The notes under the pieces were generated by a model. It was not told the origin of the DNA. It did no database searches and was given only the letters and a program-made list of their open reading frames with translations. From Negativicutes bacterium (GTDB lineage Bacteria; Bacillota_C; Negativicutes; Sporomusales_B; JARLHX01): a DNA stretch of 64,000 nt. The stretch lies in contig JARLHY010000005.1 of NCBI GenBank assembly GCA_031292015.1, positions 1-64,000 of the forward strand, written 5' to 3'. The translations under genes were made by a program, and so were the position numbers. Within the stretch, counting starts at the first letter, position 1, and every line of letters starts with the position of its first letter. Shown one piece after another: positions 16,657 through 24,830 of the stretch.

Positions 16657-18048
16657 CTACACGATGGGAAAGAAGGTAACCAAAAGGACCATGATGAAAG
16701 CGACGGTGGTTTTCCACACAGTCAGGGCGAAGATGTCTTTGTAGGACTGACGGTGGGTAAGGCCGCAGATCGCCAGCAGGGTGATGACCGCGCCGTTATG
16801 GGGCAGGGTGTCCATGCCGCCGGAGGCCAAAGAAGCGATCCTGTGCAGCAGCTCGGGGTTGATGCCGGCTTGCTGGCCCCAGGCCATATAGGTCGGTCCC
16901 ATCAGCTCCATGGCGATGCCGAGGCCGCCGGAAGCCGACCCGGTCACCCCGGCGATGACGTTAGTCATCAGGGCTTCGGACAGCAGCGGACTGTTGCCGA
17001 TATGGACGCTCATCAGAAAGTCGGATACGCTCTTGAAGCCGGAGAGTGTGGCGATGACGTTGCCGTAACCGACCTCGGAACCGGTGTTCATGATCGCCAG
17101 GAGGGAGCCCAGGATGGCTATCTGGGAGGCTTTGCCCAGGCCGCCGACTTTTTCAAACCGTTTGTAGTTCATCCCCACACAGACGATGATGGCGATGGAC
17201 AGGGCGACAATCAGGGCCCAGATGCCTGTGACAGTCTGAAGGGTGACGCCGGTGGTGACTCCTTTTAGAATAGCCGGATCCCACTTGGGAATCCAGGAGG
17301 TGAAAACATAGTTGCCGATAAGCACCAGGATGAGCGGGAGAGCCGCGATGAAGCCGCTGGGCAGATTCGAGGCGTCAACCGCTTTCGGGTCAGGCTCGTT
17401 GATATGCCCTTCGCCGTAGCCTTCGCCTGCGGCGACGCATTGCTTGCGGCGCCACTCCATATAGAGGATGCCGCCGCCAAGCAGCAGTATGCTGGCGATA
17501 ATGCCGGTCATCGGTGCGGCGTAGGCGGTGGTGCCGAAATATTTGGTGGGGATGAGGTTCTGGATCTGCGGCGTTCCCGGCATGGCGTCCATCGAGACGC
17601 TCCAGGAGCCGAAGCCGATGCAGGCCGGAATCAGGCGTTTGGGATAGTTTGCTTCACGGAACAGAGCGGCAGCCAGCGGGTACACGGCGAAGGCCACTAC
17701 GTGGGTGCTGACGCCGCCGTATACCAGGACGACGCAGGAAACGATGATCGCCGGCACGGCCCGCTCCTTGCCGAGGCTGTTGACAATCATGATGGCGATT
17801 TTTTTGGCTGAGCCGGTGTCTTCCATGACCTTGCCGAGAACGGCTCCCAGCATGAACAGCGGGAAGAAGTTCTTCACGAAGGCCACGGTCTTGGGCATAA
17901 ACAGTTCGGTGTAGGTCGGCAGAATCGGCAGCCCGGACAGCAGGCCGGCCAGCACGGCGAACACCGGCGCGAAGAGGATGACGGAAAATCCGCGGTAAGC
18001 AAAGAACATCAGTAAGCCGAGACTCAGGAAAATTGCCAGTATTTCCAT
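16657..18048 (-). CDS. GntP-family permease (organic acid:H+ symporter)
   Basis: A 463-residue protein with about twelve membrane segments, of usual length for the gluconate/GntP family. It keeps the motifs PAIIVSCVVLVYGGVSTHVVAF and GSASGGLGIAMELM. The family includes gluconate, fructuronate and 3-hydroxybutyrate transporters. It is the last gene of a set encoding a CoA-transferase, acyl-CoA dehydrogenase and MaoC hydratase under a sigma-54 promoter, so a short hydroxy- or unsaturated fatty acid such as 3-hydroxybutyrate is more likely than a sugar acid. The start is an ATG with AGGGAGG. The family is firm; the substrate is inferred. Confidence 0.85.
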   Translation of the reverse strand: MEILAIFLSLGLLMFFAYRGFSVILFAPVFAVLAGLLSGLPILPTYTELFMPKTVAFVKNFFPLFMLGAVLGKVMEDTGSAKKIAIMIVNSLGKERAVPAIIVSCVVLVYGGVSTHVVAFAVYPLAAALFREANYPKRLIPACIGFGSWSVSMDAMPGTPQIQNLIPTKYFGTTAYAAPMTGIIASILLLGGGILYMEWRRKQCVAAGEGYGEGHINEPDPKAVDASNLPSGFIAALPLILVLIGNYVFTSWIPKWDPAILKGVTTGVTLQTVTGIWALIVALSIAIIVCVGMNYKRFEKVGGLGKASQIAILGSLLAIMNTGSEVGYGNVIATLSGFKSVSDFLMSVHIGNSPLLSEALMTNVIAGVTGSASGGLGIAMELMGPTYMAWGQQAGINPELLHRIASLASGGMDTLPHNGAVITLLAICGLTHRQSYKDIFALTVWKTTVAFIMVLLVTFFPIV

Positions 18049-18162
18049 AATTGACCTCCCTTTTTCATATAACCTCTAGACCTCAATAACCGGTAAAAAA
18101 TACCTTTTCCGTACTCGCCTGATGAAATCGGCGAATCATTTCACGTCAAGTGCCGCCTTTCT

Positions 18163-18606
18163 TTACGGTTTTTTCATGATCATGACCACCGCTTTGCCGG
18201 CAACCACCGTTTCGCCGCGCTGATTGGTGATATCGGTTTTCAGAACCAGCCGGCGTTTGGCGTCGATCTTCTCGATCACCTCGGCGCGGGCGGTGATGGT
18301 ATCGCCGATTTTTACCGGACCGACGAATTTTACTTCCTGGGAAAGATACAGGGCGTTGATTCCAGGCAGGCAGCAGCCCACCAGGGTCGAAATGAAGGAA
18401 GCTGTCAGCATGCCATGGGCGATGCGTTCGCCGAACATGGTGGTTTTGGCGTATTCGGGATTGACGTGGATGGGGTTAAAGTCGCCAATGATGCCGGCAT
18501 AGTTGACAATGTCGGCCTCGCTGATCATTTTACTGATGGAGGCGCTTTCTCCCATCTCAATCTCCTCGTAAGGGCGCTCCACAACAAACGAAGTATGAAC
18601 AGGCAT
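18163..18606 (-). CDS. MaoC-family (R)-specific enoyl-CoA hydratase
   Basis: A 147-residue single-hotdog protein of PhaJ type. The hydratase-2 motif DFNPIHVNPEYAKTTMFGERIAHGML holds the catalytic Asp and His. It interconverts (R)-3-hydroxyacyl-CoA and trans-2-enoyl-CoA. The gene follows the acyl-CoA dehydrogenase stop by 20 bases and has an AGGAGG site. With the CoA-transferase it could turn (R)-3-hydroxybutyryl-CoA into crotonyl-CoA, the substrate or product of the neighbouring dehydrogenase. Confidence 0.88.
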   Translation of the reverse strand: MPVHTSFVVERPYEEIEMGESASISKMISEADIVNYAGIIGDFNPIHVNPEYAKTTMFGERIAHGMLTASFISTLVGCCLPGINALYLSQEVKFVGPVKIGDTITARAEVIEKIDAKRRLVLKTDITNQRGETVVAGKAVVMIMKKP

Positions 18607-18626
18607 TTCGTTTCCTCCTCTAGGTG

Positions 18627-19763
18627 TTATTTAAGGATGTGGCCGGCGATGACCACCCTTTGAATCTGATTGGTGCCTTCATAGATCTGGGTAATTTTCG
18701 CGTCCCGCAGCAGGCGTTCCACCGGGTATTCGCGGGAATAGCCATAGCCGCCCATGACCTGGATGGCGTCCAGAGCAACCTTGACGGCGGTGTCGGAGGC
18801 GAAGGTCTTGGCCATCGCCGCTTCCTTGCCATAGGGCAGGCCGGCGTCTTTCAGCGCGGCGGCGTGATATACCAGCTGCCGGGCGGCCTCGATCTGGATG
18901 GCCATGTCAGCCAGCATGAAGGATACGGCCTGGAAGGCGGAGATGGGCTTGCCGAACTGCTCGCGAACCTTGGAATACTTGAGGGCTTCCTCATAAGCGG
19001 CCTGGGCGATGCCTACCGCCTGGGCGCCGATGCCGATCCGGGCGCCGTCGAGGACGATCATGGCGATTTTGAAGCCTTCGCCTTCTTTGCCCAGCATATT
19101 GGCTTTGGGGATACGGCAGTTTTCAAAAATCAGTTCGACGGTAGACGAAGCTCTGATGCCCATCTTTTCCTCTTTTTTGCCGATGGAAAAGCCGGGAGTG
19201 CCTGCTTCGACGATGAAGGCGGTGATCCCCTTGACTCCCTTGGTGCGGTCCAGGCTGGCGAAAATGGTGTACACTCCCGCCGGGCCGCCGTTACTGATAA
19301 AGCACTTGGTACCGTTCAGAACATAGTCATCGCCGTCGGCGACTGCGACGGTCTGCACCCTGGAGGCGTCCGACCCGGCGTTGGGCTCGGTCAGAGCGAA
19401 GGCGCCCAGCCGCTTGCCGGTGGCCAAATCAGGGATGTACTTCTGTTTTTGCTCCTCGGTGCCGAAAAGATAGATCGGCATGATGCCGGCGGAAATATGA
19501 ACAGCCATAATGGCCCCGGTAGACGCGCAGGCCTTGGAGATCTCCTCCACCGCCGCAGCATAGCTGACGGCATCCACTTCGGCCCCGCCGTATTTTTCGG
19601 GTATGGGCAGGCCCAGCAGGCCCAGCTCGGCCATATCTTTGATGTTGTCCCAGGGGAATTCCTCGGTGCGGTCATACTCGGCGGCGCGGGGGGCGATTTC
19701 TTTGGCGGCGAATTCGGCCACCAGTTTGCGGAGATCTTGTTGTTCTGCAGTCAATAAGGCCAT
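18627..19763 (-). CDS. Acyl-CoA dehydrogenase (short-chain, butyryl-CoA type)
   Basis: A 378-residue flavoprotein. Visible motifs are FALTEPNAGSDAS (signature 1), the substrate base region YEGTNQIQR with the flanking QVMGGYGYSREYPVERLLRDAK, and GIRASSTVELIF. Length and sequence fit short-chain dehydrogenases that interconvert butyryl-CoA and crotonyl-CoA. I choose the ATG at 19763, which has a GAGGAG site and starts 13 bases after the CoA-transferase stop; a longer frame to 19829 would overlap that gene. No etfAB genes are in the window, so the electron partner is encoded elsewhere. Confidence 0.92.
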   Translation of the reverse strand: MALLTAEQQDLRKLVAEFAAKEIAPRAAEYDRTEEFPWDNIKDMAELGLLGLPIPEKYGGAEVDAVSYAAAVEEISKACASTGAIMAVHISAGIMPIYLFGTEEQKQKYIPDLATGKRLGAFALTEPNAGSDASRVQTVAVADGDDYVLNGTKCFISNGGPAGVYTIFASLDRTKGVKGITAFIVEAGTPGFSIGKKEEKMGIRASSTVELIFENCRIPKANMLGKEGEGFKIAMIVLDGARIGIGAQAVGIAQAAYEEALKYSKVREQFGKPISAFQAVSFMLADMAIQIEAARQLVYHAAALKDAGLPYGKEAAMAKTFASDTAVKVALDAIQVMGGYGYSREYPVERLLRDAKITQIYEGTNQIQRVVIAGHILK

Positions 19764-19776
19764 TTGCTCCACTCCT

Positions 19777-21348
19777 CTATTTCGATTTGGCTTGAAACTC
19801 CGGTTTGACGCCCATGAGCCCGGCTTCAAAAATCCGTTTGTCCATCAGCTTGAGCTGCGGCGACACCTTGACCGGGAACTCGACATGGGCCAGGACGTCC
19901 TGTTCCAGCGAGACTCCGGGCGCAATCTCGGTCAGCACCATGCCTTCGGGCGTCAGCTCGAACACCGCCCGCTCGGTTATATACAGAACGATCTGGCCCA
20001 CTTCCCGGGCGTAGATGCCGCTGAAGGTGATCTGGTCGACTTTCTTGACGAATTTGCGGCCGGCGCCTTCCTTGATGATCCGCAATTGCCCGTTTTCCAC
20101 CGCGACTTCGAGGCCGCCGGCGGTAAGCGTGCCGCAGAATACGACTTTTTTGGCGTTTTGCGTGATGTTGACGAACCCGCCGCAGCCGGCGACCCGGCTG
20201 CCGAATTTGCTGACATTGATGTTGCCGTCTTCGTCGGCCTGAGCCAGTCCCAGGTACGCAACGTCGAGGCCGCCGCCGTCATAGAAATCAAACATGTTGG
20301 GATGGTCGAGAATGGCCACCGGATTGTAGGACGCGCCGAAGTTGAGTCCGGCGGCGGCGACGCCGCCCATGGGGCCGGATTCGAGGGTGAGGGTGATATC
20401 CTCCAGCAGGCCTTCTTCGTTGGCAACAACCGCGACGCCGTCAGGCACGCCGATACCCAGATTGATCACCGCTCCCGGAACAAGTTCCAGCGCACTGCGG
20501 CGGGCGATCACCTTCCGCTCGCTCATTTCCATCGCCGGCAGGCTGTCCATCGGCCGGCGCAATTCGCCGCACAGACACGGGTCATAGGCCACTTCGTTGG
20601 TCTGCCAGTGATACTCGGGTCTGGCGACTACGATGGCGTCCACCAGCGCGCCGGGTACTTTGACCTGCTGCGGGTGCAGCGTCCCCTTGGCGGCGATCCG
20701 CTCCACCTGGGCGATGACCTTGCCGCCGTATCGCTTGACGGCCTGGGCGATATGGAAGGCCTCCAGCAGGACACATTCCTTCTCCATGGTGATGTTGCCG
20801 TCCTCGTCGGCGGTGGTGCCCCGGATGAAAGCCACGTCGAGTTTGTGCGGCAGATAGTGCAGATACTCTTTGCCATCGAAGGTGACCACTTTGACAATAT
20901 CCTCGGTGGTTACCGAATTGAGCTTGCCGCCTTCAACGCGGGGGTCGGCAAATGTTTTCAGCCCCACATGGGTAATCACCCCGGGTTTGCCGCCGGCCAT
21001 GGCCCGGAACAGGTGCAAAACGACCCCCTGGGGAAGATTGTAGGCTTCGAGCTTGTTGGCGGTGATCAGTTTGCCGATTTTCGGGGCCAGATTGTAGTGG
21101 CCGGCGATCACCCGCTTGACCATTCCCTCCTGGGCGTAGCGGTTGATGCACTTGTCCTTGCCGTCCCCCTGCCCGGCGGCGTAAATCAGGGTTATTCCCG
21201 CCGGCTGGCTGGTTTCGATAAACCGTTTTTCCAGCATGACGCTGAGTTCCTCAGGATGGGCGAAGCCAACAAAGCCCTGAACCGCCAGGGTATCGCCGGA
21301 CTTAACCATGTTTACCGCCTCTGCGGCTGTTACGACCTTGCTTCTCAT
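19777..21348 (-). CDS. Acyl-CoA:acetate/propionate CoA-transferase, family I
   Basis: A 523-residue protein with fused alpha and beta halves. The C-terminal half carries LTLESGPMGGV, whose Glu matches the catalytic residue of YdiF-type CoA-transferases; VIAGHYNLAPKIG marks the N-terminal half. It should activate a short-chain acid by moving CoA from acetyl-CoA or a similar donor. Two ATGs compete; the second (21348) has AGGAGG at a 7-base spacing, while the first nearly touches it. It is the first gene of the operon, with a sigma-54 promoter 55 bases upstream. Propionate CoA-transferase is an equally valid name. Confidence 0.9.
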   Translation of the reverse strand: MRSKVVTAAEAVNMVKSGDTLAVQGFVGFAHPEELSVMLEKRFIETSQPAGITLIYAAGQGDGKDKCINRYAQEGMVKRVIAGHYNLAPKIGKLITANKLEAYNLPQGVVLHLFRAMAGGKPGVITHVGLKTFADPRVEGGKLNSVTTEDIVKVVTFDGKEYLHYLPHKLDVAFIRGTTADEDGNITMEKECVLLEAFHIAQAVKRYGGKVIAQVERIAAKGTLHPQQVKVPGALVDAIVVARPEYHWQTNEVAYDPCLCGELRRPMDSLPAMEMSERKVIARRSALELVPGAVINLGIGVPDGVAVVANEEGLLEDITLTLESGPMGGVAAAGLNFGASYNPVAILDHPNMFDFYDGGGLDVAYLGLAQADEDGNINVSKFGSRVAGCGGFVNITQNAKKVVFCGTLTAGGLEVAVENGQLRIIKEGAGRKFVKKVDQITFSGIYAREVGQIVLYITERAVFELTPEGMVLTEIAPGVSLEQDVLAHVEFPVKVSPQLKLMDKRIFEAGLMGVKPEFQAKSK

Positions 21349-21402
21349 GAACATTCCTCCTTGACACCTTGGATTGCCGAATCAATTCCTTAGCTTCTTA
21401 TT

Positions 21403-21417
21403 GCAAAAAACGTGCCA
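21403..21417 (-). promoter_or_regulatory. Sigma-54 (-24/-12) promoter
   Basis: TGGCAC-GTTTT-TTGC on the minus strand, an exact match to the TGGCAC-N5-TTGC consensus, 55 bases before the CoA-transferase start. A sigma-54 activator gene lies next door. Confidence 0.88.
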
Positions 21418-21467
21418 GGTCGAAAACGAAAACGACCAGCAGCCGCCAACGCCTATAGTATGTGATT

Positions 21468-21592
21468 TTTTCCACAAACACCTTTCGCCATGCGACCCCT
21501 ATTTCGGGAAAATTGGCAATATTGCCAATTGCAAATTTGCCAACAGGCAAAAAAATCACCCCCGCAGGGGTGATTTTAGCGTTTGTGGAAAA
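21468..21592. promoter_or_regulatory. Cluster of inverted repeats, likely enhancer (UAS) of the sigma-54 activator
   Basis: Within 50-175 bases upstream of the -24 element lie a perfect 20-bp palindrome built on AATTGGCAAT (21511-21530), GCAAATTTGC (21531-21540), TTGCC/GGCAA (21537-21550), and a separated inverted pair TTTTCCACAAAC (21468-21479) / GTTTGTGGAAAA (21581-21592). Distance and symmetry suit binding by dimers of the adjacent enhancer-binding protein. Confidence 0.6.
21552..21577 (-). terminator. Terminator of the sigma-54 activator gene
   Basis: An 11-bp stem (AAAATCACCCC and its complement) with a CGCA loop starts 20 bases past the stop codon, with a TTTT tract. It isolates the activator gene from the CoA operon. 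Confidence 0.85.
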
Positions 21593-21596
21593 TGAA

Positions 21597-23324
21597 TCAG
21601 CTGGTCTTGCTTGCTCTCTTGTTTCGCTTTCTAATCAGAGTGGTAACATCGACGCCGAGGCGTTTGGAGGCTTCTTTCAGCGAGCCGCAGGAATCGATGG
21701 CCTCCCCGATGATCTCGTCTTCCAGCAGGCTGACGATATCCTTCAGCGGCAGATTGGGCTGCCACAGCTTTTTCGTGCCGGTTAACCCGGCGATCTTGCC
21801 GGAGGTGTGGATCAGGCTGGTCAGTCCGGTGTTCTCGGCGATATCGATCATGTGCCGCAACTCGATGACCGGCTCGTCGACGATGACCACCATCCGCTCG
21901 ATAAGGTTGATCAGTTCGCGGATGTTGCCCGGCCACTTGTATTTCAGCAGAATATCGGTGACTTCGGGGGAGATGGTCTTGTCTTTTTTGTAGCGCTGGT
22001 TGGCCCGCTCCAGATAGAGGGCGATCAGCGGCGGTATGTCTTCCTGCCGTTCCGCCAGCGGCGGAATGCGGATAGGTATTACATTGAGGCGATAGTACAG
22101 GTCCTGGCGGAACAGGCCCTTGCTGATCAGTTGGTCGAGTTTGGTGTTGGTGGCGGCAATGATTCTCACATCGACGATGATTTCCCGGGTGCCGCCGACG
22201 CGGTAAAACTTGCCCTCCTGCAGCACGTTGAGCAGCTTGGACTGAAGAGCCATCGGCATGTCGCCGATTTCATCCAGGAACAGCGTCCCCTTGTTGGCCA
22301 GTTCGAACAGCCCGGCTTTCGACTTCTTAGCCCCGGTGAAAGCCCCTTCCTCGAAGCCGAACAGCTCGGATTCCAGCAGCGAGTCGGGAATGGCACTGCA
22401 ATTTACATGGATAAAGTTACCTGTGGAGCTGCGTTCACTGATGGAATGGATTTTCTTGGCCAGCGCGGTCTTGCCGACCCCCGATTCCCCGGTGATCAAG
22501 AGCTGTAGATCGGTGTCCGCCACTTTCCGGACCAGTTCGTACAACTGCTCCATGGCTTTACTGTGAGTCAGGCACTGGCCGGAATCCGCCTTCGACACCT
22601 GGATGGCCTTCAGTTCGCGCTGAAAACCCTTGGCCAGGTCTTTGGCGTTGCGCAGCTTTTCGTGCAGAGTATTAAGCTCGGAAATATCGCGCACATCGGA
22701 AATCACCCGGATGACCCGGCCCATCTTGTCGGTAAGGGGGGTGCTCGACACCACGGCTTCCTTGCCGTTGGCGAACTTGATCACCGAGCTGCAGGCTTCA
22801 AGCTTTTCGATAGCCTGCAATAAACAGGAGTGGGGAATGACATCATCATCCACCAGTTCCTGGACCCTTTTGGCGACAATGTCTTCCCGTCTGAGACCGG
22901 AAATGACGATAAAGGCGTTGTTCACCGCCAGGATCTTGCCCAGGCCGTCCGACACCACGATCCCGTCATAGAAGGTGTCGATGAATTTTTGCACACCGAT
23001 GGTCGTGTCGGCCACTTCGCACCACAGGTGATCTATATCGTTATAATCATTGAAACGGCGAAAAAAGACCTCGTTCCAGCCCGGTTTTTCCTCCACTGGG
23101 ATGACGTCCAGCAATACCTTCTCGGAGATTGAAGTTTTGACAAGCCGGGGTATCAGATCCCCACTGAGCCAGTTCAGGCGGAGCCAGGGCAGCACTTGGG
23201 CGAGCCGGCAACCGATCAGCGGCTGACCAGTCAGAAGCAGCCTGGCCTTCTCGTTGGCCGACCTGACCACCGAGTCCTGATCGACAATCAGGTGACACCA
23301 GTGCTGATTGATTGATCCGTTCAT
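21597..23324 (-). CDS. Sigma-54-dependent PAS-AAA+-Fis transcriptional activator
   Basis: A 575-residue enhancer-binding protein. Two PAS-like sensor segments (about 15-110 and 115-230) are followed by a short coiled linker, the AAA+ domain (about 260-490) with Walker A GESGVGKT, the sigma-54 contact motif GAFTGA, Walker B GTLFLDEIGDM, and a C-terminal Fis-type helix-turn-helix (SLKEASKRLGVDVTTLIRKR). The start is set at the ATG at 23324 with an AAGGGGAAG site, in preference to a TTG twelve codons upstream. It lies immediately upstream of the -24/-12 promoter of the CoA-transferase operon and very likely activates it; the ligand sensed by the PAS domains is unknown. Confidence 0.93.
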   Translation of the reverse strand: MNGSINQHWCHLIVDQDSVVRSANEKARLLLTGQPLIGCRLAQVLPWLRLNWLSGDLIPRLVKTSISEKVLLDVIPVEEKPGWNEVFFRRFNDYNDIDHLWCEVADTTIGVQKFIDTFYDGIVVSDGLGKILAVNNAFIVISGLRREDIVAKRVQELVDDDVIPHSCLLQAIEKLEACSSVIKFANGKEAVVSSTPLTDKMGRVIRVISDVRDISELNTLHEKLRNAKDLAKGFQRELKAIQVSKADSGQCLTHSKAMEQLYELVRKVADTDLQLLITGESGVGKTALAKKIHSISERSSTGNFIHVNCSAIPDSLLESELFGFEEGAFTGAKKSKAGLFELANKGTLFLDEIGDMPMALQSKLLNVLQEGKFYRVGGTREIIVDVRIIAATNTKLDQLISKGLFRQDLYYRLNVIPIRIPPLAERQEDIPPLIALYLERANQRYKKDKTISPEVTDILLKYKWPGNIRELINLIERMVVIVDEPVIELRHMIDIAENTGLTSLIHTSGKIAGLTGTKKLWQPNLPLKDIVSLLEDEIIGEAIDSCGSLKEASKRLGVDVTTLIRKRNKRASKTS

Positions 23325-23542
23325 CGTCTTCTTCCCCTTTTCGTCGGCCGGTTTTTTCAAGCAGCGTCGGCCCAGATTTCAACCGGAACAGCTGGATTCA
23401 TTATATCCCGAAAGAGAGCAAAATGTAAACACAGGCCCCTCTTCCCCCGGCCGCACAACCGGAAGTACGGGCAAAGGCCGACCTAAAACCATATCTATGG
23501 CCGGCAACGAAAAAAAATACTTCACAGACATATAAAAAAGAA

Positions 23543-23567
23543 GGCCTTCAGAAGATTTCTGAAGGCC
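23543..23567 (-). terminator. Terminator of the HMGL-DASS operon
   Basis: An 11-bp stem (GGCCTTCAGAA and its complement) with a GAT loop, followed by TTCTTTTTT on the minus strand, 10 bases past the stop. Confidence 0.9.
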
Positions 23568-23577
23568 CTCGCAGGGT

Positions 23578-24783
23578 CTATTTACAGTTTACCACAATGG
23601 CTTTGAATTCATCGATGGTCAAAAGCCCCCGTTTTTGGGCACCCTGGGCCTTGACCTGATTGAGGATCGCGGCGACGGTGACGTCCGGGACCTGAATATT
23701 CAGCTGGTTGAGGAAATATTCGACAGATGCTTTGCCGCTTTTCTTGCCGAGAACGATATCGCCCATCCGGCCGAAGTAGCGCGGATCGGTGGCAAACATG
23801 GCCAGAGGTTCCTTGACAACCAGGTCCACGCCGATACCCGACTCCCGGGTATAGTTGCGCTTTCCTGCCACCGGCTTGTTGGCAGGGAGGGGAACCCCGG
23901 AAATGTCTTCCACCAACTGGCACAGCTCCATCAGCTTATCGAGCTTGTAGTCATTATCGGTCCCCAGCAGCACCTTCAGGGCGACCATCAATTCTTCCGC
24001 GGCGGCGTTGCCGGTCCGTTCCCCCAGTCCGTTGACGCAGGAATGGATAACCTCCGCTCCGGCTGCCACCCCGGCCAGCTCGGTAGCCACCGCCATGCCG
24101 AAATCGTTGTGGGTATGGACCTCGACCGGAATGCCTCCTGTGAGCTTTTTCATCAGGCGGACAAGATATTGAATGGCTTCAGGCAGACAGCAGCCCATGG
24201 TGTCCACGACCCCCACCGAATCCGGCGGCGAGTTCTTCATGATCCCGGTCATAAGCTGAACAAGGTCCTCTTCCCGGGCCCGGGTGGTGTCATAAGGGAA
24301 ATAGACGGCATACAGCCCCTGGCTCCTGGCGTAATTAATGCAGTCCACACTCTTTTCCAGGACGTTTTCCCAGGTCCATTTGAACTGGTACTTCAGTTTG
24401 GGATAACCGATGGGGACTTCGATGACGACACCGTGGGCGCCGCAGTCCACCGCCTTGTCAATGTCCTCGCGCATAGCCCTGGCAAAGGTATAGATCTTCG
24501 CCTTGAGATTGCGCTTGCAGATGGCTTTGATGGCGTCGTAGTCCGACTGGGAGACCGCCGGCATGCCGGCTTCGATCCGTTCGATCCCCACTTCGTCGAG
24601 TTTTTCGGCGATCCTGATTTTGTCGTCCACAGTAAAGACCACACCAGGCGTCTGTTCGCCGTCTCTCAGGGTCGCGTCGTGGATTTCCACCTTGGCCGGC
24701 TTTTTGATTGCGGCTGTAACTTCGGGATAGTCGTTGTAAGGGCTGGCCCACCAGGCGTTTTCTTTGTAGTGCGTATTGTTCAT
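23578..24783 (-). CDS. DRE-TIM (HMGL-like) synthase/lyase
   Basis: A 401-residue protein of the isopropylmalate/homocitrate synthase and HMG-CoA lyase superfamily. It shows the metal-site motif HDATLRDGEQTPGV, the second motif EVHTHNDFGMAVA, and NGLGERTGNAA of the synthase branch. It is short for isopropylmalate synthase (no LeuA regulatory domain) and close in length to homocitrate or citramalate-type enzymes. Its operon carries a dicarboxylate transporter, a cyclase-family hydrolase and a GntR regulator, which points to catabolism of an organic acid and not leucine synthesis. The substrate is not known. The start is the ATG at 24783 with GGAGGG. Confidence 0.8.
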   Translation of the reverse strand: MNNTHYKENAWWASPYNDYPEVTAAIKKPAKVEIHDATLRDGEQTPGVVFTVDDKIRIAEKLDEVGIERIEAGMPAVSQSDYDAIKAICKRNLKAKIYTFARAMREDIDKAVDCGAHGVVIEVPIGYPKLKYQFKWTWENVLEKSVDCINYARSQGLYAVYFPYDTTRAREEDLVQLMTGIMKNSPPDSVGVVDTMGCCLPEAIQYLVRLMKKLTGGIPVEVHTHNDFGMAVATELAGVAAGAEVIHSCVNGLGERTGNAAAEELMVALKVLLGTDNDYKLDKLMELCQLVEDISGVPLPANKPVAGKRNYTRESGIGVDLVVKEPLAMFATDPRYFGRMGDIVLGKKSGKASVEYFLNQLNIQVPDVTVAAILNQVKAQGAQKRGLLTIDEFKAIVVNCK

Positions 24784-24830
24784 GCTTAACCCTCCATTTT
24801 TCATGTATTGATTCGTTGCTGCTGCACGCC

